Assembly: GCA_934047225.1 (NCBI GenBank)
Contig: OW203990.1
Span: 25,833,045-25,897,044 of the forward strand
Reading direction: 5' to 3'
Length of the DNA: 64,000 nt
DNA from: Ypsolopha sequella
Taxonomy: Eukaryota > Arthropoda > Insecta > Lepidoptera > Ypsolophidae
The position numbers and the translations under genes were made by a program. This document shows, in pieces, positions 32,905-43,148 of the stretch. A model generated the notes under the pieces. It had not been told where the DNA came from. It was given only the letters and a program-made list of their open reading frames with translations, and searched no databases. Each line of letters starts with the position of its first letter. The stretch's first letter is position 1.

Positions 32905-33490
32905 AAATGCCTCATAAACGCCGATGACCAAGTTGTCCTTACTTTATCGACAGATGAGCTGCAGCATGAGATGGTAACAAATATGGATGATGCCTTTGAA
33001 AAGAAAGGAATAAAAATAAATGCAGGAAAAACAAAGGTTATGGTGATAGAGAGGGATGAAGCGGTAACTGAGTGCAAGGTTAAGATTGGAGACAAGGAAG
33101 TAGAACAGGTTAACGAGTTTGTCTATCTGGGTTGTCTATTCACGCGCGATGGAAAGTGTGACGGTGAAATTGAAAGAAAGGTGAATGCGAATGGATCCCT
33201 GCAGTTTTTTATGGGTAGCCAAAATGTGACTACAAAGGCACGATTGGCGGTTTAAAATGGTGTGTTGGCTTCTACACTTATTTATGTATGGTAGTGAATT
33301 GAATGGCAATATAAAGATCAACGTAGAGTGAATGCAGTGGAAATGTGTTCCTTACGGAGGTATGTGTGGTTTAACATTGAATGATAGAGTGAAAGATATC
33401 GACATAAGTGATCGTTTCGGCTTGAAAGAAGAGGTAAAGAGTAGAATAGAAAAAGGAATGCTTCGGTGGTTTAGACATGTAGCTAGAAAA
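32905..33490 (+). pseudogene. LINE reverse transcriptase fragment
   Basis: Starts inside the catalytic box: the expected YADD reads NADD (INADDQVVL). It continues with INAGKTKVMVIERDE, EFVYLGCLFTRDGKCDG, TTKARLAV and then, after a frame change, GLKEEVKSRIEKGMLRWFRH. The order matches non-LTR reverse transcriptases. It is truncated at both ends, with stops and frameshifts. The clade was not assigned. Confidence 0.7.
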
Positions 33491-33997
33491 TTTTACGTTT
33501 TTCCCCTTCCCCCCATATCTCCGCTCCCGTCTATTTGGGGTCCATGGTTCACTACCACTTCAAGACCAAGATTTCCACTTGCCTCTCCGGTTCAAATTTG
33601 CCTTGAATATAACCAATAATCTGTAAAATGGATCTTAACCACGATCTGGACTTCAGTTTGTATATATTTTCCTTGTACACTTTGTATAATATTACTCCTT
33701 TTGCTTTTTTAAATACTGTAAAATAATGTTTTGCATTAAGAATGTCTTTTAAGATAGAATGTCGTTGCTTTTAAGAGATAATCCCACCTATTAATATTTT
33801 TGTATACCACGTGATTCTTTGTATATACAAATCAAGTATAAAGTATTGGGTATGTCATGTTTTTAATAAATTTCCATAAATCACAATCGTCAAGTTTATG
33901 TTAAATTTATTTGTTGAAAATCTGCAGCAAATATTTATAGATCTCCTTAGAGACCACTGTATTCATAGAGTTAGCATTTTTGTGCAATTTTTTTCAA
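33491..33997. other. no gene recognised
   Basis: Contains a C-rich strip (about 33,503-33,545) just after the LINE fragment, then AT-rich DNA. Confidence 0.25.
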
Positions 33998-34246
33998 ACC
34001 TGGACGGCTATTCTGGCATTATTTTTCACTCACTACATCAATCATGCGACTTTAGTTTATGGCGTGATAAATACCATGCCAAGTGACTAAACCTTGTCAA
34101 ATAAAGGGTACAAAATATAAAGAGACACACTTTTGGTATTTAGTCGAAAAAATGTATTCATATTCTTAGGAAAAATTTTACACATTCTTATAAAATCACA
34201 TGAAATCTGCCTTTGCAATCCGCACGCGCAGAATCGCCGTCCAGGT
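33998..34246. mobile_element. MITE, about 249 bp
   Basis: The left end ACCTGGACGGCTATTCTGGC matches the reverse complement of the right end (CAGAATCGCCGTCCAGGT) with one change in 18 bp. It is related to 25,646-25,902. Confidence 0.6.
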
Positions 34247-34654
34247 ATTATGGTCCTCTAAAAAGGCCGCTTTGGATGAATCATGTTATGATTCTTTTCT
34301 AATGCTGTCTCTTTTGCACGCGTGAATAAATTCTGACTCTATCCTACTTTCAAATAATTTTATAATTCACCCAAGTCGGACTTTTTAGATCCCCTGGTCA
34401 CTTTTATTTGGCAAAAATGTCATAAACACGGTGTATCGGGAATCGTTATTTTTTATATTTTTTAGTTCACTAGTGTCTTACTGTGATTTTTTTTATATAT
34501 TTCAGTCACCATTTTTTCATATGTTAAAACATTTCTCGAAATCAGTACTAGAAAATACAGTTTTTTTTATAAATACATCACATATTTTTATACCTACATA
34601 CTCACGTCTGTTTCCCAGAGGGGTAGACATAAGTATATAAAAACTTTATCTTTT

Positions 34655-34935
34655 TAGGGTTTCGTACCCAAAGGGTAACGAACGGGACCCTATTACTAAG
34701 ACTCAGCTGTCCGTCTGTCACCAGGCTGTATCTTATGAACCGTGATAGATAGACAGTTGAAATTTTCACAGATGATGGATTTTTGTTGCCGCTATAACAA
34801 CAAATACTATAAAACAGAATAAAATTAATATTTAAGAGGGCTCCCATACAACAAACATGTTTTCTTTGCCGTTTTCATAGATAATTGTACGTAACCCTTC
34901 GTGCGCGAGTCCGACTCGCACTTAGCCGGTTTTTA
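34655..34935 (+). repeat. dispersed lepidopteran repeat, near full length
   Basis: Runs from TAGGGTTTCGTACCCAAAGG through AACGGGACCCTATTACTAAG and GAACCGTGATAGATAGACAG to CCGACTCGCACTTAGCCGG and T5. Fragments of it lie at about 38,940-38,972, 39,114-39,137, 39,355-39,378 and 16,535-16,580. I recognise the type as very common in moth and butterfly genomes but cannot name it. Confidence 0.6.
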
Positions 34936-35333
34936 AATTAGCTCTTTAATTACCTACTTCAATTTGATACCCAGATTTTGATTAAAAAACAATATATAGG
35001 AGCAATGATTGAATTATTTTTCACATTTATTTTCAAAACATTTTAACTGAAATTTCACGCAAATTCCTTTATTTTTATTTTTATATATGTTTGTGCGTTT
35101 TAAGTGCAAAGCCTCTGCATAGAAACCAGCCAGTCTTTCATTTAGTGAATTCACCGCACCGCGAAATTATACCGACAACACGTGAAAACATGACGAAACG
35201 GTATGTTTTTTTTGTTGTTTAGAAAAGAAGCGAAATATTCATATCTGTATCTGTCAAATACTTTAATATATCAAGCAGATGCAAAAATAACAGTGGACAA
35301 GTATGATGGAAGAATTCACCGGTCTGGGTAGGA

Positions 35334-35406
35334 ACCTCGGTGGCGCAATTGGTAGCGCGCTTGTCTTGATAACAAGAGGTCGCAGGTTCGAATCTTGGGC
35401 CGGGGA
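35334..35406 (+). other. tRNA-like sequence, anticodon TGA, degenerate
   Basis: A cloverleaf can be drawn. The D stem is GCGC (35,343-35,346 with 35,355-35,358), and the anticodon stem is CTTGT/ACAAG with loop CTTGATA. Box A TGGCGCAATTGG fits the Pol III consensus, and box B GGTTCGAATCT misses by one base. The acceptor ACCTCGG pairs with CCGGGG only if one extra base is allowed after the T arm. TGA would specify serine, but the long variable arm of serine tRNAs is missing. A tRNA pseudogene or SINE head is more likely than a working tRNA gene. Confidence 0.5.
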
Positions 35407-35639
35407 ATTTTTTCAAATTCTTGTCCTTAGATTTGTTTCTGATTGATATTTTCTAGTTTGTAATGCACTCTAATAATATTTAGAGTATTCATAGCGATGG
35501 ATTTCGCAAAATAAACATAATCTTACTTTAATATTGTTACTTATAAGTTTATTTCCGTAACCGTATTTCACTATTACGATATTATACTGGCTTTTTGACT
35601 TTTAAATGATTATTATTACATAAAAAAACGACAGGTTTT

Positions 35640-35935
35640 AGAGCTGATGCCGGGCTCGACTGTGGAGGTACCACCATCTTACTTGGAGACCTCCTCGAAG
35701 TGATTCGGGGGAGAGTAAGAGGACAGCTCACAGGAAAAAACCAGGACGCCCACCATGCCTGGGACCGATAGATGGCAGTCACTGGTGCGAGGGTTCCGGC
35801 ACCGCGCTCACCAACCCGCCTGCCCAGCGTGTGTGAGTATGGGCAATTCTTCCAGGATGACCGCCGGGAGTGGCAAAGTCCTGGAAAGGCTTATATCCAG
35901 CAGTGGACGAACTAGGGTGATGGATTGGTGATGGA
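35640..35935 (+). repeat. RTE-derived short element, copy 2
   Basis: Closely follows 29,260-29,560 but holds about 30 bp more in the middle (GGCAGTCACTGGTGCGAGGG). It ends CAGCAGTGGACGAAC followed by (GGTGATGGA)n-like sequence. Confidence 0.6.
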
Positions 35936-36465
35936 CATAAAATAACAGTTAAATAAATTTTTTGTGAGATATATTTCAGGCTATTCAGGCCCGGCATTTC
36001 TACCTTAACTGGTATAATTTATATTTATTTAATTTTTCTTCTTATTTTTTACATACTCGCACTAATTATTAACATGGTACCAAAATATATTGCAATTTTT
36101 TTTTTCTTAAATTTATTTATTAATTTCAATTTAAATTAATAATATTAAATATATAATTTATATAATTTAAAATATTGAATATTTAAAATAATCTAGATAG
36201 GATTTTTTATTTAGTTTAAGTAAGTGTTTTGTATTAGGTAAGTTTTATTTTGTAGGTAGATTTTTAAGTGTTTGACTATTATTTAAGTATTATTTAATTC
36301 AATAAAATTTATTTAACATTTATTTTTGTATTAATTATTGTCTTTCATTAAGGAAAAAACTATGAAATATTACAATATGTAAATATGTAACAAAATTTAT
36401 ATTTAACATTTAAAATTAAATCATTTATGACTTAAATATTTCATGCAAAAACCTTATGCTCTTTA
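35936..36465. other. very AT-rich, nothing recognised
   Basis: Long A/T runs, for example 36,110-36,190. No gene was seen. Confidence 0.35.
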
Positions 36466-36717
36466 AAGGGTTAAGATGAAGTTACGGAAGCTGGAAACTG
36501 GTAATAACTAGTACTCGTCTATACGAACAACTTTTACTATGGACCCAACCCTGCAAAAAAGCAGCTGTTCCATACAAAAGTTACCCGACCAAAATGTATG
36601 AGACAACTATTACTTTTTTTTTCGAATTCTCAAATTTTTTTTACGAAAATTAGTTCGTATGGAGCAATTCTGTCGCCAGTTTCCGGCTTCCGCAACTTCA
36701 TCTTAACACCCTGTATA
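36466..36717. mobile_element. MITE, about 250 bp
   Basis: GTTAAGATGAAGTTACGGAA and GCTGGAAACTGG on the left are mirrored by CCAGTTTCCGGCTTCCGCAA and CTTCATCTTAAC on the right. Confidence 0.6.
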
Positions 36718-37370
36718 AAAGTAAATTATGAGGAAAAATGTGTTTTCCTGAAAGTATTACAGTTTTGGCTTTGTGATTAATTCATGTGTATTTTTCTTCC
36801 AATAGAAACCTAATTAAAAATCCTTTTCAACGAACATGTCCTTTTTTATGTGCAGATATTTTCCGAGCTGAACTAGACGCAGCTATATTCTGTTAATAAA
36901 TAACTATAAAAAAAATGCCAATCAATCAATCGTACCTACTTTGAAATTAATTTTTTATCCATGTAATGTCTTATTCGCATGCACGTTTGTAATTTTTACA
37001 TAATGTACATTGTACCTACATAATTGACTTCTTTTGTTTAATTATAAGCATTAAACAATAAAAAAATAATTTATTCTATTTTTAATTTTATATTCTTTGT
37101 AGTTAGTGTCTATTTTAAGTATTATTTATAATTTGGTATTCATTATTTTATTTAAGTTTCTTGTTAATAAATAAAGAAATATATATTACTCGATTTATTT
37201 CGACCCTCGGTATGGGCATAGTAGGTTTTACTATGGTATGGGGCCGTCATCAGTCGATATAATGATCTCTTGGGAAAAAATTCTGCAGAAACTAAAGTTA
37301 ATACGAAATGACTTCACATTAAAAGTAATATTCCGAACCCGAAACCTGAATTACCTAATTGGAAGCAAAG
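36718..37370. other. AT-rich; short repeat end near 37,190
   Basis: ACTCGATTTATTTCGACCCT then CGGTATGGG and GGGCCGTCATCAGTC (37,188-37,257) match in reverse complement the sequence at 63,375-63,422, so a small dispersed element is present in both places. Confidence 0.35.
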
Positions 37371-38650
37371 AGGTTTTTGTGGAACATTATTTTCAAGATA
37401 TTTTCATCGATATCTTCACTGGCTGTTGTAAATACAGAATAGGTATCCCGTTTTGCATCAAAACTTAATCAGATATCTCAGGAGAGCAGTTTTTGCAGTC
37501 ATGAGAGCAGGATTTCTTTTGAACAAATAACTAAGTATAGGAAAACGAGTAGGATAGAAGAAATGAGAGAAAAATCCATTTTAATAGATGTTTGCTTCCA
37601 AGCAACGAGGTTTTTGTGGAACATTAAATTCAAATTCAAATAGTTTATTTTGCAAAGCAGGTATAGATATATACACTTTTTACACGTCAAATTTAATCTA
37701 ATAAAAAATATATGTAACAGATGAACATGAACAAAATTAAAGGTTTATTTCATTTATGTAGCATATATTTACGATTTAAATGATAGCCAGGGACCAGGAA
37801 CAAGGTTCAATTCACCAACCGAGCCCCCAGCAAGAATCCAGGCGGCCGACCAAATCCCATCCTATATACTGCATACCAATAATAGGTTACATATATGAAT
37901 ACATGTCTACCTCCGCCCATTTGATTAGACTTGCTAAGAAGAAGGGCAAGAAACTTAGCAAGATCATGTCTTTTTTTCAACATATAACTTATACTATAGG
38001 TACAATATATGACTTATATCTACTTTAACCAAGGGATAAGAAAATACAAGACAGCAGGAATTCAGGTTAATGAAAAAAAGAAAAACATATATATCTTTGT
38101 CTACCTGCCTCATATAGTCGTTTTCCTTTTACAGTCTGTAATTAATTAATGTTTACATCGTAGAGGAATCATAAGTAAGGACATTATACTACTTAATTAA
38201 ATTATAACTTACTATCATTATCACTGTAACACCATGCTTCACCATCATTCAAATATTCATTTATTTTATAATATGCCTTTTTCAATAGGCCCTGCTTAAT
38301 ATACAGTTTAAACTTATTCTCTGACAAAGTAAGAACCTCCTTTGGAAGTTTATTGTCAAATCTTATACCCTGTCCTACGAAAGAGGTACTCACCTTAGCG
38401 AGTCTGATTTTTGGAAAAGCCTGTTTATGCTTATTTCTGATATTTTATTATTTTCAAGATATTTTCATCCAGTTCTACACTAGCTGTAAATACAGAATAG
38501 GTATCCCATTTTGCATAAAAACTTAATCAGATATCCTGGGGGAGTCGTTTTTGCAGTCATGAGAGCAGGATTTCTTTTGAACAAATAACCAAGTATAGGA
38601 AAATGAGTAAGATAGAAGAAATGAGAGAAACATCCATTTTAACAGATGTT
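37371..38650. repeat. 237-bp tandem duplication, second unit split by a LINE fragment
   Basis: Unit 1 is 37,371-37,607. Unit 2 starts at 37,608 with the same AGGTTTTTGTGGAACATTA-type sequence, is broken at 37,626 by a LINE 3' fragment, and resumes at 38,451 (TTTTCAAGATATTTTCATC) to about 38,650. Removing the insert restores a second unit in register. The tandem duplication therefore came first and the LINE second. Confidence 0.7.
37627..38446 (-). mobile_element. LINE 3' fragment, copy 1
   Basis: The tail is (TTTGAA)n on the minus strand, seen as AATTCAAATTCAAATAG at 37,627. At 38,202-38,393 the minus strand encodes GQGIRFDNKLPKEV and NKFKLYIKQGLL, the conserved end of a CR1/Jockey-type reverse transcriptase. 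ATTA flanks both sides (37,623-37,626 and 38,447-38,450) as a possible target duplication. The copy is 5' truncated. Confidence 0.7.
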
Positions 38651-38983
38651 ACTGCTTTTTTAGTCAGTGAATGAAGTAGGTCAACGGTATTTTCCTCATG
38701 GAACATGGTCTATTATTACGAGGAAGCAGTGAGTAAGGGAATCAAAAACCAATCACAACCGTTTTTGAAAAGTAAAAAATAATTAGACGGGCCTTAATAA
38801 TGTTTGTTTTCAAACGCCATCAATGGCAGTGTAATCTGAATAAAAATACTTAATCTGTGATATTATTGATAGAAGAGGTAGGTATATATAATATAGCTTT
38901 ATACACAGCTACTTTTCATAGTTACTTTTCTTTTCAAAGGGTCCCAAACAGGACCCTATTACTAAGCCTCCGTAAAAGCTTCA

Positions 38984-39431
38984 GCCGTAAAAGATAGCAA
39001 TTTACTGCCAGGCGTTACTATTTTAGCACCTTGTTTTTTGCCGCCTTGGTGTTGCTTTGACCCCTATATTGTTGCTATTTGCAATAATTTTTTTTAATTC
39101 CGTACCTATATTGTTTGCGCCAAACCGACTCGCACTTAGACAAATAATTGTTAATGTCAGCTCAGTAATTGTTAAAGGACGGATTTTGACAGAAAACTGT
39201 ACAGAAAGCCAGACAGAAAGCCGTAAAAGATAGCAATTTACTGCCAGGCGTTACTATTTTAGCACCTTGTTTTTTGCCGCCTTGGTGTTGCTTTGACCCC
39301 TATATTGTTGCTATTTGCAATATTTTTTTTAATTCCGTACCTATATTGTTTGCGCCAAACCGACTCGCATTTAGCCAAATAATTGTTAATTTCAGCTCAG
39401 TAATTGTTAAAGAACGGATTTTGACAGAAAA
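38984..39431. repeat. 236-bp tandem duplication
   Basis: GCCGTAAAAGATAGCAATTT begins at 38,984 and again at 39,220. The two units stay in step with only a few changes through AAC(G)GGATTTTGACAGAAAACT. Each unit carries the CCGACTCGCA(C/T)TTAG motif of the 34,655 repeat. Confidence 0.75.
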
Positions 39432-40135
39432 CTATAAAGGAAACTAACTTATGGCCTAAGCTCTTCCTTTGCGTAAACAAAATATTGGTTCAAGTTTATC
39501 ATTTGAGGGGCAGGTAGCAGCCAACGACCTTGAGTCAACCTGTGTCGGTACAAATATCAGCAGAAACTATGTTACAATAAAGTTCATATCAGCGCGCATT
39601 GCATTACGCTGGGTCTCCGAGAAATTTTTGGGAGAAAATTATACTTTTCACATGGACACGATGGACGGAAAAAATTCCATAAATGATTTTTCCAAGTAAT
39701 TTTTTCCTTGTATTTTAGTGCAAAAACCATACAAATACCATTATTTGTTTCAAATAAATAACCAATTATACTTAATTTTAGTCGAAAAACAGCTTGCAAA
39801 ACAGCAAAAATATATATTTTTTTCATAATTTTTAAACATTAATTTTTAAAAATTACTTTATCAATAGAGTCATTTTTGGATGACGCGGTAAGAGCCGCCT
39901 TAACGACGCCTAAAGAAAACATTTATATTTATTCATAGGGAACTGGTGTTTTTAGGAAAATAGAAGGCAGAGGAAGTGTTTCTTCTATTATAGATTTTTT
40001 TTTAAAACTTGAAACCTTTTTTCAAAGTCTCGGTGTTTACCTTTCGGTATGAAAAATTCAACTGGACAGACCAAGCAGTAAAAGTAAAAAAAAAACAGGA
40101 TAACATATTTTGAGCGAAATTCATCGCTGTTGTAC
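39432..40135. other. no gene recognised; small shared repeat
   Basis: CCAACGACCTTGAGTCAACC and GTCGGTACAAAT at 39,521-39,557 recur at 54,002-54,039, marking a short dispersed repeat. The 76-codon frame at 39,469 is not supported as a gene. Confidence 0.3.
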
Positions 40136-41660
40136 TAGTCTGGTCATAAAGTCCCGGGACTGACCAACAGATGATGCCGCTAGTAAAAAGTTTATATTAT
40201 TTTTAGTTAAAATAAGCTTTCAAAAGATACCTGTCATAGTTTCATGACTTTCCCGCCATTTTTCACTCAGTTATTGTGCTTTTACTGACGCTACGTAAGC
40301 TATTTTCAATCCAGGATCCAGCATTACACTCCAGAATCGAAACGGCAGTCAGCTGAGTGGAGAGCAGTGGTGAAAGCCTATCATAGCGGCCAAGACGCAA
40401 AAATCATCTGAAAATATTTAGCCTTCGTATTTTGGGATCTGCAAATTCAAATTCAAATTCAAATTCAAATTGTTTATTTTGCAAAGCAGGTATAGATATA
40501 TACACTTTTTACACGTCAAATTTAATCTAATAAAGAAAATATATGTAATAAAATTATAAATGTACATGAACTAAATTAAAGGTTTATTTAATTTATGTAG
40601 CAATATATTTACGATTATAATGATAGGTAAAATGTATATTATACAAGGTAAAATCCAATCAGCCGCCCGAACCCACACCGGAGACCCGGCCAGGGACCAG
40701 GAACAAGGTTCAATGATCACCAACCGAGCCCCCAGCACGAATCCAGGCGGCCGACCAAATCCCATCCTATATACTTTATACTACATACTAATAGGTTACA
40801 TAAATAAATACATGCCTACCTCCGCCCATTCGATTAGTCTTGCTAAGAAGAAGGGCAAGAAACTTAGCAAGATCATGTCTTTTTTTTTTCAACATAAAAC
40901 TTATACTATACAATATACGTATATGACTTATATCTACTTTAACCAAGGGATAAGAAAATACAAGACAGCAGGAATTCAGGTTAATGAAAAAAAGAAAAAC
41001 ATATATATCTTTGTCTACCTGTCTCATATTATAGTCCTTTTCCTTTTACAGTCTGTAATCAGTTAATGTTTACACCTTAGAGGAATCATAAGTTAAGAAA
41101 TTATACTATTTAATTTAATTATAACTTACTATCATTATCACTGTAACACCATGCTTCACCATCATCCAAATATTCATTTATTATATAATAGGCCTTCTTC
41201 AATAGGCCCTGCTTAATATACAGTTTAAACTTATTCTCTGACAAAGCAAGGCATGATATTCATTGACTACCTTGATAACGAAAGTAGGATCCATAGCAAA
41301 TATTATACAACATTACTGGAGCAATGCGGCCCCATTTGGCGAAGAAAAAACTCCTTTTTTACCAAGATCGCACCGTGTCACAAGTTCCTCACCCACCATA
41401 TTGTCCAGATCTGGTCCCTAGCGATTATTATCTATTTGCAAATCTCAAAAGAATGCTCCAAGGAAAGAAGTTTGGCCCAAATGATGATGTCATCGCGGAA
41501 AGAGCATTTTTTGAAGGTCTTGACAAACCTTTCTTTAAGAAAGGCATCGAAATGTTAGATGTGCGTTATAATTAATATATCGCTCTTGAAGGATATTATG
41601 TTAATGAATAAAAAGGTCAACATTTTTTTTCAGTTGTGCCCGGGAATTTTTGGCTGAAGT
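40136..41660 (+). mobile_element. mariner relic split by a LINE fragment
   Basis: Possible terminal repeats are TCATAAAGTCCCGGGAC near 40,143 and, at the other end, CCCGGGAATTTTTGGCTGA near 41,640 (reverse complement agrees at about 11 of 15 bases). The first coding part (about 40,380-40,442) reads AKTQKSSENI then a stop and PSYFGIC. After the LINE insert it resumes at 41,248 with GMIFIDYL, HLAKKKLLFYQD, PHPPYCPDLVPSDYYLF and AFFEGLDKPFF. The N-terminal third is largely lost. Not functional. Confidence 0.7.
40443..41247 (-). mobile_element. LINE 3' fragment, copy 2, inside the mariner
   Basis: Same LINE as 37,627-38,446: (AAATTC)n tail at 40,443-40,471, GCAAAGCAGGTATAGATATA shared, and truncated at ACAAAGCAAG (41,241) where copy 1 continues. 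It sits exactly between the mariner codons for FGIC and GMIFIDYL. Confidence 0.75.
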
Positions 41661-41676
41661 TACTTAAAATATTAAA

Positions 41677-41800
41677 ATGATTCGTCCACTGCTGGACATA
41701 GACCTATCCATGATTTCACACTCCTGGCGGTCCTCCTGGAAGAAATCCTTTACTCACACACGCTGGACAGGTGGGTTGGTGAGTGCAGTGCCAAAACCTT
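41677..41800 (-). repeat. RTE-derived short element, copy 3 (partial)
   Basis: TCGTCCACTGCTGGACATAG and CTGGCGGTCCTCCTGGAAGA read as the reverse complement of the 3' half of the 35,640-35,935 element. Confidence 0.55.
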
Positions 41801-41894
41801 TGCCTTGTGCCCATTACCAGTCTGTTTTATATAAGACCCGGCAATTGGGGATGGATATACCGCCATAAAACGGCCCCAGGCATGGTGCGCCACC

Positions 41895-42199
41895 TGGTTG
41901 TGTCTGTTTGAGGGTATCAGAGGTGTTCCGAGTGTGAACTGTGAATTGCAAGACACTGTCACACTCGATACACCCGTGTTTTACCGAGCGCCGTTCTCTG
42001 GGCACAAATACACCTTTTTTAGGGCATACAGATTTTCTCATGGTGTTTTCCTTTACCGATCGGTAAGTGGTAACTATTAGATACTAGAAATGCTATGAAC
42101 ATAAATTCCGAAAAACTTATAGGTGCATGCCCGAGCGGGGATCGAACCTGGATCTCAAGATTGAGAGGCCGCGTTCTACTCCTGAGCTACCGCCGTTGT
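41895..42199 (-). mobile_element. tRNA-headed SINE, copy A
   Basis: On the minus strand the element starts at about 42,199 with a tRNA-like head: TAGCTCAGGAGTAG (box A) and GGTTCGATCCC (box B, perfect). It runs leftwards through a body containing GGTAAAGGAAAACACC and AGTTCACACTCGGAACACC. The body matches copies at 48,753 and 51,785. Transcription would be by RNA polymerase III, and reverse transcriptase would come from a LINE in trans. Confidence 0.7.
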
Positions 42200-42221
42200 T
42201 ATCATCATAAGATATATAAAA

Positions 42222-42415
42222 AGATTAAAAGAGAAGTCCTAAATCACTCACTGATTCATCAACGCTTAGCCCAAACTCTTAGACCTAGAAAGTTGAAATT
42301 TTTCATAGAGGTTCCCTTTATAATAAAGACAAGGAATAAGGCCAAATTTTTCAAAATTCCCACGGTATCGGGAGAAACGGGATCCACGAGGGCAACGCCG
42401 CGGAGAGTCCGCTAG
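42222..42415 (+). mobile_element. Helitron-like 3' end, degraded
   Basis: AAATTCCCACGGTATCGGGA leads to a short hairpin GCGGAGAGTCCGC (42,400-42,412) and CTAG at 42,412-42,415 followed by T. The hairpin overlaps the C of CTAG, unlike the cleaner ends at 190-217 and 19,121-19,151, so this is a decayed or variant copy. No 5' end was recognised. Confidence 0.45.
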
Positions 42416-43148
42416 TAATCGATATATAAATTTTCATGAATTTATTAGATATTCCTAAACTGATTATGGTCAGGTTTTGAACGTATACTACACCTATCGC
42501 GGGTAACAAGATAAACCAATTTATCTACCACCGGGTGCCAAATTGGGCACTGCTTAACTTTTCAATCTATAATGCGATAACAATACATACATGTACTTAC
42601 GTTGTCGTCCAGAGGGTTAGGCTACAGATTTCTATCTGCTACGATCCTGGCACACTTCTTTTACCTCTTCCAGATCCATAATCTAGTTATAAAGAAAGAA
42701 GAAAGAAAGAAAAAATATTTATTTCGGGTAATCAATCGGTCGAGCTTACTTACTATTTACAATGTATACAATACAAGTAAACCCGCGGTGGGGTGTACTA
42801 CAACTATATTATTTTTAAAACTATTACCCGAAAATGGAAATAGACTCAGCTATATGCCATCTGAAACAATTTTCAGATAACGCTGATTTTCAGCTATTCC
42901 CATGCCACTAATATTTTTTACATTTGATATAATATTTTTGTATTATACATAAAAATGAGAGATAATTGTGCACGCAGCAGATAGCACTCATAAATAAGTT
43001 GAGTAAAACAAAAAAAAAAACAATAACACAATTTTTAGACCAAAATTATAGCAATTAATGACCAAAAAAATAAATAAAAAGACCAAGTGTATGTAATTAT
43101 GCATCTAGCGACTATTAACAAAGTAAAATAATATAGACAACAAGCATA

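Noticed and set aside
35334..35406. Functional serine tRNA gene
   Set aside because: The short variable arm, T-stem mismatch and extra base before the acceptor strand argue against it.
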